DNA of 64,000 nt from JBEISR01 sp044371425. Lineage in GTDB: Bacteria > Planctomycetota > Planctomycetia > Pirellulales > Pirellulaceae. Positions 53,425 through 62,993 of this stretch are shown one piece after another; within the stretch, counting starts at the first letter, position 1, and each line of letters starts with the position of its first letter. Location: NCBI GenBank assembly GCA_044371425.1, contig JBILTR010000002.1, forward strand, positions 1 to 64,000, given 5' to 3'. Under the pieces are notes generated by a model. It had not been told where the DNA came from and did no database searches. It saw only the letters and a list, made by a program, of their open reading frames with translations. The translations under genes were made by a program, and so were the position numbers.

Positions 53425-55206
53425 CTAGCGCGATCGATTGGAAACCAGCGACGCCGAGGGCTTTGAGGGAGCCATCGCCATAGGCTGTGCTCCCGTGGCA
53501 GGGGGAGGGTCCCGACGAGGCTGCATCAGTTGAGGATTCCACTGAGGTGCGGTTCGCTTGCTGGATGCGGGAATCGGGTCGATCGATCGCCATGGGTTGC
53601 TTCGGGATCGCTGCTGCGGCCCATTGGCAGACGTTGCGGTCGGTGCATTGCCCCCGTTCCCTTCCTGCTGCGGCTCGCCGCTGGCTCCCTCCGGCGACTT
53701 CTCTTTGACCGGCTCCTCCACAGCGCCACCGGCCCCCGTTCGCGAACGATCGGAAGGTTCCTTCCCTTTAGCATCAGAACCTTCGGCGGGTTCCAACGGT
53801 CGAAGTCGAAACATTCCTTCGTTGTTCTCTTGCGAGTCCGAAGGGAGGGTTGGGATCACCACCGACTCTTTGTCTTCAACCGACCTTGGACCAGTTGGTT
53901 GACTGGGGAGCAGCGGATCAGCAGCAGACTGCGGGGAGGAGATGGATGGAATCACCAGCGGTCCCGGTTGCGATGGGAGAAGTGGACTGGAGTTGCTGGG
54001 GGCCGGCTGATCGTCTCGCGACCTCGGAGGCTCGGTGGCCGCCGGTTGGCCCGCCGTCGGAATCGGATTCCAGGTGCTATCGAGCACCGTGCCATTGGCG
54101 GGACTCCATGCACCCGCTGGGGCGACGATGGTGCCGTTGGAAAAAGTGGCTGGCGAAACGCTCGATCCCATCGTGCCAGGGGCAACCGGCAACGTAGCAC
54201 CAGCAGCCGAAATCACCGGTGAAGGAATCATCGGTACCGCATACACAGGGCTCTGAAATCCAGGGGCACTGGCAACCGCACCGTTGGGCAATTGGGTCAT
54301 CATCGGCTGCACGACAGGAGCGACGGTCGCCTGAGGCCAGGATGGCACAGCCGCGGGCGTCGGCGCGCCATAGTAGACCGCCCCATTGGTGGCTGGAACG
54401 CTGGAGGGACTGACGGGCATCGCCACCGTGTTGCTGGTTCCGCCCCAGCCGGCTGGAGCAGCTGAAGCGGCGGGAAGGGGAGCGGGAAACGAGAACATCG
54501 AACCAGCGGAAGGTGCCTGTGCAGAGATCGCGTTACTGCCCTGGTAGGGAGCGTAGTTGCCGTAGTTGGCTTGCTGGCCGACGACCGCTGTCGCACCGTT
54601 GGCAGGCACCGTCTGATAATTCTGAGTCGGCACGGGGGTTGCCGCGCCGTAGGTGGGCGCCGTCAGCGAGGGCCAGCGATCGGGGGAAGGATAGGTAGCG
54701 GGAGCCGCCCCAGGCTTCATGGTAACCACCGGCACCCGCTGATTCTGCAGTTCGTACGAGCTGCAGGGGATCAACTGGGTGATCGGCTGCCCAGTGGCCG
54801 GGTTGACGGTGGTGACCGGTCGATAGTAAGTCACCTCCGCGCGATTCCATTGCGATGCGTACCCTGCTGTCGGCATCAGAGACATCTGCGTTTGAGGCAA
54901 TCCGGTCCACGGGATGTTAGTGGTAGCGGATACGGGCGGCGGCGCGGCCATCGCAGTCGCATTCGCCGGTGCGGTGGGAGGAACCGCACTGCCTGGATAG
55001 AAGGGGGCGCTAGGCTGAGGCCCATAGGACGGACCAGCGACTGGGAAGGGCTGCCCGATCGGGTAGGCCGGGGCGGCGGTCTTCCCGCATCCCCAGGGCC
55101 CGCACCACTGGGCTGATGCCCCACTAGGAACCAGGGCAGTCAAAGAAATCGATGCCGCCAGCGAACGCCAACCGTTACGGAGGGATCGTCGGGTTGTCTG
55201 CTTCAT
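53425..55206 (-). CDS. Secreted Pro/Ala/Ser-rich low-complexity protein
   Basis: This 593-residue protein starts at ATG 55206 (MKQTTRRSLRNGWRSLAASISLTALVPSGASAQWCGPWGC), giving a signal peptide followed by WCGPWGCG, which may form a disulfide. Upstream frame extension is not protein-like. The body is Pro/Ala/Gly/Thr-rich with few charges (AEVTYYRPVTTVNPATGQPI, TNGAVYYGAPTPAAVPSWPQ, FSNGTIVAPAGAWSPANGTV). It becomes acidic and basic towards the end (EEPVKEKSPEGASGEPQQEG). A YRPVTTVNPATGQ segment recurs in planctomycete surface proteins, as I recall. It is probably a disordered cell-surface or matrix protein. It is divergent from the DUF72 gene. Confidence 0.75.
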   Translation of the reverse strand: MKQTTRRSLRNGWRSLAASISLTALVPSGASAQWCGPWGCGKTAAPAYPIGQPFPVAGPSYGPQPSAPFYPGSAVPPTAPANATAMAAPPPVSATTNIPWTGLPQTQMSLMPTAGYASQWNRAEVTYYRPVTTVNPATGQPITQLIPCSSYELQNQRVPVVTMKPGAAPATYPSPDRWPSLTAPTYGAATPVPTQNYQTVPANGATAVVGQQANYGNYAPYQGSNAISAQAPSAGSMFSFPAPLPAASAAPAGWGGTSNTVAMPVSPSSVPATNGAVYYGAPTPAAVPSWPQATVAPVVQPMMTQLPNGAVASAPGFQSPVYAVPMIPSPVISAAGATLPVAPGTMGSSVSPATFSNGTIVAPAGAWSPANGTVLDSTWNPIPTAGQPAATEPPRSRDDQPAPSNSSPLLPSQPGPLVIPSISSPQSAADPLLPSQPTGPRSVEDKESVVIPTLPSDSQENNEGMFRLRPLEPAEGSDAKGKEPSDRSRTGAGGAVEEPVKEKSPEGASGEPQQEGNGGNAPTATSANGPQQRSRSNPWRSIDPIPASSKRTAPQWNPQLMQPRRDPPPATGAQPMAMAPSKPSASLVSNRSR

Positions 55207-55449
55207 CTTCGGACGCCTTCTTGCCTTCGCTCGGTGCGGATTCAGTGCGCAGGGAAAAATCGATTCCTGAGGAACATCTGCCCCAACAAACTCCATTCCC
55301 ATCCTGTATTGGAACTCGCCAACCACCCCTTCATCATGACTCGCTTGAAAGAAAAAAGGCAATTGCCCAAAAAACGATTTTTCCGAGTCCGATTCTGAGG
55401 GTTGTAGCGATGGTAACGGCCGGAGCGGCCTGGGGGTGCAGATGCTATC

Positions 55450-56559
55450 ATGGGAGGCACACGGACGGTTCCCAATCTGCCCCTCCGAATGTCTGAAGTC
55501 GTTTTTCTGGGATTCGTTATTCTGGGAGAAAGGTGGTCGCCGTTGCTTCAAACCACTCCCGCCGCAGACGATGGGCCCGTTGGCTCGTGGGGCAGTCCAT
55601 CGCTTCGAATCGGTTGCCCAGTCTGGAATTGTCCAGGCTGGTCTGGTGTGGTTTATCCCGCCCGCACCCCTGCGTCGCAACGCCTGTCCTGGTACAGCCA
55701 GATGTTCCCGACAGTCGAAGGGAATAGCACCTTTTACGCGTTACCCCCCTTATCCACTCTGGACCACTGGTGCGATGCGACTGCCTCGGGCTTCCGCTTC
55801 TGCTTTAAGTTCCCGCAAGCGATCAGCCACACCGCTCAATTGGCAGTCGACCAACAGGCGATGCAACCGTGGCTACGCTGGATCGAACAGACCGCTCGCA
55901 AGGACCGCCTGGGCCCCGCCTTGCTGCAATTGGGTCCAGCTTTTTCCAGCCGTTCGTGGCCGACTCTGGCAAACTTTTTGAAGCAGTTGCCAAGAGAGTT
56001 CCCATGGGCTGTCGAGTTGAGGCATCCGGATTGGTTTGATGGAGAGAACTGGGAACCCCGGGTCGATCAGTTGCTGATGGAGCTGGGAATCGATCGAGTG
56101 CACCTGGATGCAACATGGCTTTTTTCGCGGCCGCCGGAAACGGAGTGTGAACACGTCGCCAGCGCCAAGAAACCGAAAGTAGCGGTGCGACATCATACGC
56201 CTGGACAGAACCCCATGCTGCGTCTGATCGGTCGCGACCATGCGGACGGATTGGAGGATGCCTGGGGACCCTGGGTCCAGACGATCTGCCACTGGCTACT
56301 GGAGGGAAAGAAGCCCTGGGTATTCACTCATGCACCGGATGATCGGCAAGCGCCGCACTTGGCCCGACGACTTTTCTTCCTCATCGAATCCCACCTGCGG
56401 ACACTCGCCGACCAAGCGAGTACCAGCCACATGATGAGCCGCCTGGGGCATCTCCCTGCCGCTTCCCAACCAAGCACCCATCGCCTTCGACAGCCATCGC
56501 TTTTTGATCGATGGGAGATCTCGCCATCGAGCCCAGGGGGGCCGGGGGAGAAAGGATGA
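55450..56559 (+). CDS. DUF72-family TIM-barrel protein
   Basis: This frame has 369 codons; the true start may be ATG 55450 or ATG 55489, and neither has a good ribosome site. DUF72 marks: IGCPVWNCPGWSGVVYPART, LSWYSQMFPTVEGNSTFYALPP, FRFCFKFPQAISH, LGPALLQLGPAFS, PREFPWAVELRHPDWFD and later VAVRHHTPGQNPMLRLIGRD. The family has a TIM-barrel fold and unknown function, possibly nucleic-acid related. Its stop codon overlaps the start of the RND transporter gene by 4 bp (ATGA), so the two are translated together. This is an unexpected pairing. Confidence 0.87.
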   Translation: MGGTRTVPNLPLRMSEVVFLGFVILGERWSPLLQTTPAADDGPVGSWGSPSLRIGCPVWNCPGWSGVVYPARTPASQRLSWYSQMFPTVEGNSTFYALPPLSTLDHWCDATASGFRFCFKFPQAISHTAQLAVDQQAMQPWLRWIEQTARKDRLGPALLQLGPAFSSRSWPTLANFLKQLPREFPWAVELRHPDWFDGENWEPRVDQLLMELGIDRVHLDATWLFSRPPETECEHVASAKKPKVAVRHHTPGQNPMLRLIGRDHADGLEDAWGPWVQTICHWLLEGKKPWVFTHAPDDRQAPHLARRLFFLIESHLRTLADQASTSHMMSRLGHLPAASQPSTHRLRQPSLFDRWEISPSSPGGPGEKG

Positions 56560-58907
56560 CCCAGCCTCCAGGAGGTTTCCCCAAGCCACAAGATCCCAGC
56601 GACCCAAAGGATACCTCGGGGACTGCAGCGACCATCCGCCTGTTCGCCCAGGCATGGAACTTGCCTCGCATCGCACGCGCCTCGATGGTGAGCCTGATCC
56701 TTCTGGCTTTAGCGCTCCCCTGGGTGGTGTACGAAGCGATGCAGGCGAAAGTCGGCACCGCCTCCTTCCATGAATGGCTCCCTGAAAATCGTCCAGAACG
56801 CTTTCGCTACGATCGCTTTGTCGAGCAGTTCGGGACCGATCAGTATGTTTTGATCTCCTGGGAAGGGTGCCTCCCAGAAGATCCGAGGTTGGAGCAGTTG
56901 CGCAACCGTTTGCAAGCATCGCTGGACCGCAAGGAAAACTGGATCGAGTCGGTGCATTCGGGTGGCGACGCAATGGCGCGACTTCAGGATGCCCCATTGA
57001 ATCTCAGTCGCGATCAGGCGGCCAGTCGATTGCGGGGATTCCTGGTCGGCCCGAAAGGGACCACGGCGCTGATCGTCCGCTTGACCGACCTAGGGGTCAC
57101 CGAACACAAGTCGTCGATGGAACGATTGCGCCAAGCCGCGGATGAGGTCGCCGATCTGGGGCGAGGAAGGCTGAAGATGGCCGGCACGGTTTATGAAGCG
57201 TATGCGGTCGACGAAGCGGCAGCCGACAATCTGCGCCGACTGGTCCTCCCCTCTTCATTGACGGCTTTGGCCGTCGCCATCTTTTTTCTTCGGTCGTGGA
57301 AGTACTCCTTGGTGGCTCTGGCTCTTGCAGGATTGGGGCAGTTGTTTCTGGTGATGCTGGTGTCGGCCACCGGCAGCCGGTTTAGCGCTGTCCTGATCGT
57401 TCTGCCGACGCTGGTGTTCATGCTGACGCTTTCGGGTGCAATCCATCTGCTGAACTACCATCGACAGATTCCCACATCGTTTGGGATCTGGAGAGGTCCG
57501 CTGGCCCTTCGCCATGGCTTCCTGCCAACCTTCTGCTCGGCGCTGACGACCGTCCTGGGAATGGGTTCGCTGGCAACCAGCCAACTGGCGCCCGTCCGAC
57601 TGTTCGGTGCCTATTCCGCGCTTGGACTTTCCATCGCCACGATCCTGCTGCTGGCGATTTTCCCAGCGGTCTGCCGCTGGTTTCTGGATCGCTCCCTCGC
57701 CACCACGGAAGTCCCCGTCGACCTTCCGCCCGATCACCCATCCAGCAGTGCACCTGCTGGCCAGACCCATCCCACCCTCTTCCGATGGCTAGCTTGGCTG
57801 AATCAGCAGGCCGGCTCCGTCGTCGTCGGTAGCTTGGTGCTTTTCCTAGTCTCTTCCGCATCGCTGCTTTGGCTGAGACCCGCGACGAAATTCGAAAGAA
57901 TGTTTCCCGATGACAGCCCCGTTGTTTCCGAGATGGACTGGGTGGAAAAGGAACTTGGCCCCATCGCGTCGATCGAGCTGCTGCTGCGGTTTGCTGGGGA
58001 GCCGACCGATCAGTCCAATCGCCCTTTGTTCGTCCAACAATTGACCGATCACTTTCGCCGATCGAAAGAGATCGGTGCCGTCTTCTCTCCGTCGAGTGTT
58101 CTCCCACGATTGTCGACGCGAGGCGGACTGGGTGCCACTGCCTCCCGTACCGCTCTGGAGGAAGTGCTCACCCAACGGCGAGGCGAGTTAGCGGATTCAG
58201 GGGTGATGGCCTTCAACGCCCAGGAAGAAGTCTGGCGACTGACGCTGAAGGTCTCTGCTTTGGACCCTCGCGATTACGGGCAGCAACTAGCCTCCGCTCA
58301 ATCCGAACTCCAGTCCTTCCTTGAGAAAAATCGACCTCAGGAACCAATGCAGGTCGACTGGACCGGAATGACCCCCGTGATGCACGATACCCAGGTGACA
58401 CTGATCCAAGATCTGGCAGTCAGTTTTTCAACGGCGTTTCTCTTGATCACCCCCGTCATGATGTGGATGGTGCGGTCCTTCCGGTTGGGGTTGGCCATCA
58501 TGCTTCCCAACGTCCTGCCGGTGACCTTGGTCTTCGGCCTCGTCGCGTGGCTAGGCTGGGGCCTTGATATCGCCAGCATTCTGACAGCTAGCGTGGCCTT
58601 GGGGATCGCCGTCGACGACTCGCTGCATTTTGTTTCCTGGTACGATCGGCAAAAGCGACTAGGGAGCAAGGCACTGTCGTCGATCCGATCCTGTTACCAG
58701 CATTGCGGTCAATCGATGCTTGCCACCACTGCGATCGCATGCAGCGCGATGACCCCGTTTCTCTTCTCTGAGTTCCTTCCCACTCGGACCTTCGCGATCC
58801 TGATGATCGCTTTGCTGGCATTCGCTTTAGCCGCCGATTTGGTGGTGTTGCCGGCCATCTTGCTGCTTTTTGATCGATTCCAGCGGCGCATCCCGAAAAA
58901 TCGCTGA
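56556..58907 (+). CDS. RND/MMPL-family transporter
   Basis: This protein has 783 residues from ATG 56556 (MTQPPGGFPKPQDPSDPKD), which overlaps the DUF72 stop. It has two homologous halves. Each has one leading membrane helix (about 45-64, ARASMVSLILLALALPWVVY; and about 415-440, SVVVGSLVLFLVSSASLLWL), a soluble periplasmic domain, and five more helices. The MMPL signature is SVALGIAVDDSLHFVSWYDR near the end, and TLSGAIHLLNYHRQ in the first half. The length fits the HAE-3 type without the extra loops of drug pumps. Likely cargo is a lipid or hydrophobic molecule. No membrane fusion protein is encoded beside it. Confidence 0.88.
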   Translation: MTQPPGGFPKPQDPSDPKDTSGTAATIRLFAQAWNLPRIARASMVSLILLALALPWVVYEAMQAKVGTASFHEWLPENRPERFRYDRFVEQFGTDQYVLISWEGCLPEDPRLEQLRNRLQASLDRKENWIESVHSGGDAMARLQDAPLNLSRDQAASRLRGFLVGPKGTTALIVRLTDLGVTEHKSSMERLRQAADEVADLGRGRLKMAGTVYEAYAVDEAAADNLRRLVLPSSLTALAVAIFFLRSWKYSLVALALAGLGQLFLVMLVSATGSRFSAVLIVLPTLVFMLTLSGAIHLLNYHRQIPTSFGIWRGPLALRHGFLPTFCSALTTVLGMGSLATSQLAPVRLFGAYSALGLSIATILLLAIFPAVCRWFLDRSLATTEVPVDLPPDHPSSSAPAGQTHPTLFRWLAWLNQQAGSVVVGSLVLFLVSSASLLWLRPATKFERMFPDDSPVVSEMDWVEKELGPIASIELLLRFAGEPTDQSNRPLFVQQLTDHFRRSKEIGAVFSPSSVLPRLSTRGGLGATASRTALEEVLTQRRGELADSGVMAFNAQEEVWRLTLKVSALDPRDYGQQLASAQSELQSFLEKNRPQEPMQVDWTGMTPVMHDTQVTLIQDLAVSFSTAFLLITPVMMWMVRSFRLGLAIMLPNVLPVTLVFGLVAWLGWGLDIASILTASVALGIAVDDSLHFVSWYDRQKRLGSKALSSIRSCYQHCGQSMLATTAIACSAMTPFLFSEFLPTRTFAILMIALLAFALAADLVVLPAILLLFDRFQRRIPKNR

Positions 58908-59024
58908 ATTCGGCATTTCTGGCCGACCGATACCGAGAGAACGGCAGGTGGGTGTGCGAGCACCACGACGCCGGTGATTCTTTTTTATCGGTTTGGGTTT
59001 GCGAGCGACTGACAGGTGTGGCCT

Positions 59025-60491
59025 ATGCAATGCAAAAACCTCCATCCGCTTGCCTCCACGCAGCCCCAGCTACGCCGCTGGCAACCTTGGTTGCTGGCAG
59101 GTTGCTTCCTTTCCACCTCGGTGACAGGTCTTGAAGGTGCCGACCCGCTGGCATCCAGCACGGGGCGATCCCATCCGATCACCGACGCCATCGGTATCCA
59201 GTTTCTCAGTTCGCAGCCGATGTCTCTGTTGAGCAAGCCGAAGAAGCAGGGCGACCTGGCAGATTCCGGGATCAACTTTCGAATTCATGATGAAGCGGTG
59301 GTCGATCGCAAAGCGCAAGCGATGCGTCCCGTGGCAGCTCCGGCTCCCCTGGCCCCGCCGCGTTCCCTGAACATCGCCCCTCCAAGCACCCCAGCAACAG
59401 CACCCTCCCTCCCGCCCACACAGCCTACAGCACTGGCTGCCTCGGAAACAAAAGAGGCAGAGGATCGAAGTGCCGACCGTCTGGCGCAGAGGCAACCGGA
59501 GCGTTATCGCCCGAAGGCGATGGTGGTGTCGGTTGAATCGAAGGATCCATCGACGGGGAAGACCGATTCGTCAGGTGGGAAGGATGGCCCCCGAACTGTC
59601 CGTCCCCCAGCGGTCGCTGCACCTCCAGCGCCAACCACCACGGCGCCGTCGCTGGTCGCCGACGCCGAACAGTTGCAGCGATCGATCGACCGGGTTGCGG
59701 CAGATGCGGCTTCCGTTGCAGCCCCCCCTTTGGCCACCGAAGATCCGTTGATGAAGGCGCTTCGGCAAGTTGCCGGAAGCTACACAGAGCCACCGGCCAC
59801 CTCGCGAACAAACTCCGCCGCGCCCCAAGCTCCCTCGTTCCCAGCACGGGAAGCCAAGGAGAGCCTGTCCCCTGCGCCCACTGGGCGAAGCCTACCTGAG
59901 CTGGCGAAGCTAGAGCCGGCGACGGCCCCTGCGGGTTTGCCGACGGAGTCCGCTAAGAAGACAGAGGGGGAGGCGACCGGCAGTGGCATCGAGCTGTCGG
60001 GGGCGGCACCCGAGCCAGAGATTGAGTGGAACAAATACCCAGCTGCCCTCCAGACGGTTCGCATGGCCCCACGTGAAGTCCGAAATCTGCGATTGAACCG
60101 CCCGGTTGCGCGGCTGGAAATCGTCCGCAAAAACAAAGTTCAGGCCGTCCTCCGCTCACCGATGGATTTGACCCTTCTGGGTATCCAGGAAGGCACAACC
60201 CTGATCGTATTCCATCCGGTCGACCCTCAAGCGGCCCCCTGGTCGCTGGCCTTTCAGGTGGGTCGTCCAGGATTTGCTCCCGGTAGTTCGACAACCGATT
60301 TGGAGTTGGTGCAGCAGTCGATTCAAGCCTGCTACCCAAATTCCGACGTGAAGCTTCGGCAGGGGGAACAGGGCGAACTGGTGGTCGAAGGGACCGTGGC
60401 CAATGAATCGGTCGCTCGCGACATCCTATCGATGGTCCGCCAGCTTTGTCTGGTTCCTGTCCAAGACGAAATCGTTTCCCAATCGAAGTGA
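59025..60491 (+). CDS. Secreted protein with secretin-N-like (pilus assembly) and BON-like domains
   Basis: This protein has 488 residues from ATG 59025. GTG 59016 adds three. A signal peptide (WLLAGCFLSTSVTGLEGAD) precedes a long Pro/Ala/Thr-rich region (about 95-340). Residues about 350-415 (LQTVRMAPREVRNLRLNRPV, ARLEIVRKNKVQAVLRSPMD, LTLLGIQEGTTLIVFHPVD) match the N-terminal domain of CpaC-type secretins. Residues about 425-475 (LELVQQSIQACYPNSDVKLR, QGEQGELVVEGTVANESVAR) match a BON domain. The secretin barrel itself is missing. It probably docks to an outer-membrane complex. The next gene, 50 bp on, encodes a BBP7-type barrel. Confidence 0.8.
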   Translation: MQCKNLHPLASTQPQLRRWQPWLLAGCFLSTSVTGLEGADPLASSTGRSHPITDAIGIQFLSSQPMSLLSKPKKQGDLADSGINFRIHDEAVVDRKAQAMRPVAAPAPLAPPRSLNIAPPSTPATAPSLPPTQPTALAASETKEAEDRSADRLAQRQPERYRPKAMVVSVESKDPSTGKTDSSGGKDGPRTVRPPAVAAPPAPTTTAPSLVADAEQLQRSIDRVAADAASVAAPPLATEDPLMKALRQVAGSYTEPPATSRTNSAAPQAPSFPAREAKESLSPAPTGRSLPELAKLEPATAPAGLPTESAKKTEGEATGSGIELSGAAPEPEIEWNKYPAALQTVRMAPREVRNLRLNRPVARLEIVRKNKVQAVLRSPMDLTLLGIQEGTTLIVFHPVDPQAAPWSLAFQVGRPGFAPGSSTTDLELVQQSIQACYPNSDVKLRQGEQGELVVEGTVANESVARDILSMVRQLCLVPVQDEIVSQSK

Positions 60492-60541
60492 CTCTCATTC
60501 CACCCGCGGTCAAGACGCACCTTGAATCAGGAAGATCAAGC

Positions 60542-61780
60542 ATGGTTCAGCGATCCAATCAACTGTCCGTCCGTCGCTTGGAAAATCGCAAGCGAAGAGG
60601 CCGCTGGCTGTTCCGACTGGGGATGGGGATGCTTGCGGCATGGAATGCTGGCGCTTTGATGGCGCAGCAGCCGGGTGCATCGATCGGCCTATCGGATGCT
60701 TCCGCAGTCGCCGGTCAGGCGCTGGCCGGAAACCCCGTGTGGCAAGGTGCACCGGAAGCGGGGGCGGCCATGGGTCCTATGGCGGCTACGCCTACGATCA
60801 TGGGCGATTCGCTAGGGATGGGCTCCACCCTGGAAAGCTATGATGCTTCAGGGTTGCAGCAACCGATGCATTTTCAACCAGCCCAGCCACAGATCAATGG
60901 GCACGCAATGGCCGGAGGAGACTGCTTTCAGGGTTGCCCTCGCAGCTTCTATGCCAGCTTCGATGCGATGTGGATGAACCAGGATTCGGATGACTTCACC
61001 CTGTCCTTTGCCCAACAGATGGACGGTTCCGACTACCAGTTCGGGGGCCGTTACACGATCGGTCAGCAGTTCGACTGCCTGGATGGGGTAGAGGCGGTTT
61101 ATGTCGGCCCGTTCAACTGGCAGGAAAGCGCCGTCACCACCGGGACCAATCTCGACAGCCGCTTGGTCCCAGTGGATGGTTTTGACGCCAGCAACATCAG
61201 CGCCTTCAATGGCGCGATCTCCCACCGCCAGAGATTGGACCGGCGTTTCCAGAGCCTTGAATTCAATCGTCGCTGGTGGGCCTGGGATATTCTCGGATTG
61301 CTGGTTGGCTTCAAGGGAATCCAGTACAAGGAAGACTACCAGTTCGACTCCACCAAAGCGGGCGGAGTCACGGGAAGCTATCGCATCCAGACAGACAATC
61401 TGCTGCTTGGCTTGCATGCGGGACTGGATGCCAATCAACCCGTCAGCCAGCGCATCTCGATGGCCACGCGATGGCGAATTGGTGCCTATGCCAATTTCGA
61501 TGAGGTGGACGCAAGGATGAACAACGCAGGTTTCGTCCGCTTCAACCAGGATGACTCGGTGGACATTGCCGGCATGGGCGAATTGGGGACGGCGATTCGG
61601 TACCGCATCCTTCCCCGCTTGGTCGCTTCGGTAGGCTACGAACTCTGGGGACTCCTAGGAGTCGCGACGGTGGACGAACAAGGGCCGTCCCAAGTTGGCC
61701 CTTTCACCGGAAGCGATGTCGAAGCGGACGATTTCGTTCTGATTCACGGTGCGACCGTTGGGTTGGAATGGAGCTTCTAA
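60542..61780 (+). CDS. BBP7-family outer-membrane beta-barrel protein
   Basis: This protein has 412 residues from ATG 60542 with AGGAAG upstream. The signal peptide (LFRLGMGMLAAWNAGALMAQ) and about 90 linker residues lead to a barrel starting at SFYASFDAMWMNQDSDDFTL, the 'FYxxxDxLWxxR'-like entry strand of the planctomycete BBP7 family. Alternating strands follow (EAVYVGPFNWQES, QSLEFNRRWWAWDILGLLVG, LLLGLHAGLDANQPVSQR, AIRYRILPRLVASVGYELWG). The last residue is Phe in VGLEWSF, the usual Omp85 insertion signal. It may form the outer-membrane part of a complex with the preceding gene product. Confidence 0.85.
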   Translation: MVQRSNQLSVRRLENRKRRGRWLFRLGMGMLAAWNAGALMAQQPGASIGLSDASAVAGQALAGNPVWQGAPEAGAAMGPMAATPTIMGDSLGMGSTLESYDASGLQQPMHFQPAQPQINGHAMAGGDCFQGCPRSFYASFDAMWMNQDSDDFTLSFAQQMDGSDYQFGGRYTIGQQFDCLDGVEAVYVGPFNWQESAVTTGTNLDSRLVPVDGFDASNISAFNGAISHRQRLDRRFQSLEFNRRWWAWDILGLLVGFKGIQYKEDYQFDSTKAGGVTGSYRIQTDNLLLGLHAGLDANQPVSQRISMATRWRIGAYANFDEVDARMNNAGFVRFNQDDSVDIAGMGELGTAIRYRILPRLVASVGYELWGLLGVATVDEQGPSQVGPFTGSDVEADDFVLIHGATVGLEWSF

Positions 61781-61826
61781 GGGGCAGACAGGGCGTCTCG
61801 GAAAGAGATTCCCTGTGCCACCTTGG

Positions 61827-62993
61827 TCACTGCATGAGCAACTGCCGCCACTGCTGGTCGACCGATCCTTCAGCGTCTCGAATTCTCAGTTCGCGTGCGG
61901 AATGGTCGACCTGCTGTTGATGGCTGGCGGGATCTTCCAGCCACTGCCGCAAGCGATCCCCAAGCGATCGCTCTGAAAAAAAACAGAACTCGGCAGCCGG
62001 GGTATCCAGCGCCGCATGGAACTGATGGTCGGCCATCCACGGGACGGCCGAGGCCATCGCCTCTCGACATAGCGCCGTCCATCGACCAGGACCACCGGCG
62101 AACAGCACCAGATCCGCTGCCGTCAAAAGATCCTCTGGATGGTCCAGCACCCCAGGCAGCAGGATTTCATGCTGCCACCCCTCATCCTTGATCCAACGGT
62201 GGAATGCGGCCGCTCGGGGGCCGTTTCCCAACCACCACATTCGCAGCGGATACCTGCGATCCACCAGTTCACCGACCGCGCGAGCGACTCGCTTTTCCTC
62301 GGTGATGTCGAGAAAATCGGACCACGCCACAAGCAATCGATGGGCCGGGGGAACCATCAACTCCTGGTTGATTCTCCCCAGCGCATGCCGGATCGATCGG
62401 ATGTGCTGCGGATGGCGATCGATCTGCAAACGGCTGACATCCGGCAGTCTTCGGATGCGTTCGTCGCGGATCCCATGAGCGATCAGATGGCGATGGGAGC
62501 GAGCATCGGGGACAACGATCGCTGAAGCGTGGCCCATCGCTTCGATCATCCTGCGGTTGCGAGGATCCTGGTGAGGAGGTTCGGATATCCCTTCCTCCAG
62601 CTGAAATCGAGCGATCCAGCGTCCCCGCCAGCGAGAGAGCAATGGAGCTGCCTCTGGGAGGCTCAAGTACGGATCATCGATCAAGATACCAGCAACGCGC
62701 GACGACTGGCTGGCGATCCAGTCGAATGCCCCCTGCAACCATCGCTCCCACGCCCCCGCCTTCCCGCTGGCCAGCCCAAGACGTTCTAGCCGCAGTTCCC
62801 GGATCCAGCACCGACTTGGCCAGCTCGCGTGCCATGAAGGGGAAAGGAAGACAAACTCCAGCCCATCCCCGCGCAGATCGCCGGCCCAACGCAACAAGCG
62901 TCCCGTGCGATCCATGCACATCGGCCAGTGATGGCGACTGAGCACCACCCAGGAGCGATCGATCAAGCCCTCTGGTGGGCTGCCTGGTCGCAT
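61827..62993 (-). CDS. Glycosyltransferase (GT4-like)
   Basis: This 388-residue GT-B-type enzyme starts at ATG 62993, which overlaps the end of hpt by 31 bp. The start region WVVLSRHHWPMCMDRTGRLL RWAGDL reads like the usual 'nGxxxr' entry loop. Later marks are ASAIVVPDARSHRHLIAHGI, LLVAWSDFLDITEEKRVARA, WWLGNGPRAAAFHRWI, ILLPGVLDHPEDLLTAADLV and LCREAMASAVPWMA, the last being a GT4 'E(A/G)xxxGxP'-like donor block. It is likely to transfer a sugar to a cell-envelope acceptor. Acceptor and donor are not predictable. Confidence 0.8.
   Translation of the reverse strand: MRPGSPPEGLIDRSWVVLSRHHWPMCMDRTGRLLRWAGDLRGDGLEFVFLSPSWHASWPSRCWIRELRLERLGLASGKAGAWERWLQGAFDWIASQSSRVAGILIDDPYLSLPEAAPLLSRWRGRWIARFQLEEGISEPPHQDPRNRRMIEAMGHASAIVVPDARSHRHLIAHGIRDERIRRLPDVSRLQIDRHPQHIRSIRHALGRINQELMVPPAHRLLVAWSDFLDITEEKRVARAVGELVDRRYPLRMWWLGNGPRAAAFHRWIKDEGWQHEILLPGVLDHPEDLLTAADLVLFAGGPGRWTALCREAMASAVPWMADHQFHAALDTPAAEFCFFSERSLGDRLRQWLEDPASHQQQVDHSARELRIRDAEGSVDQQWRQLLMQ

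Noticed and set aside
55352..55380. Bidirectional terminator at GGCAATTGCC with flanking A/T runs
   Set aside because: The palindrome has no loop and only about 5 bp per arm, and it lies between divergent gene starts, where a terminator is not expected.
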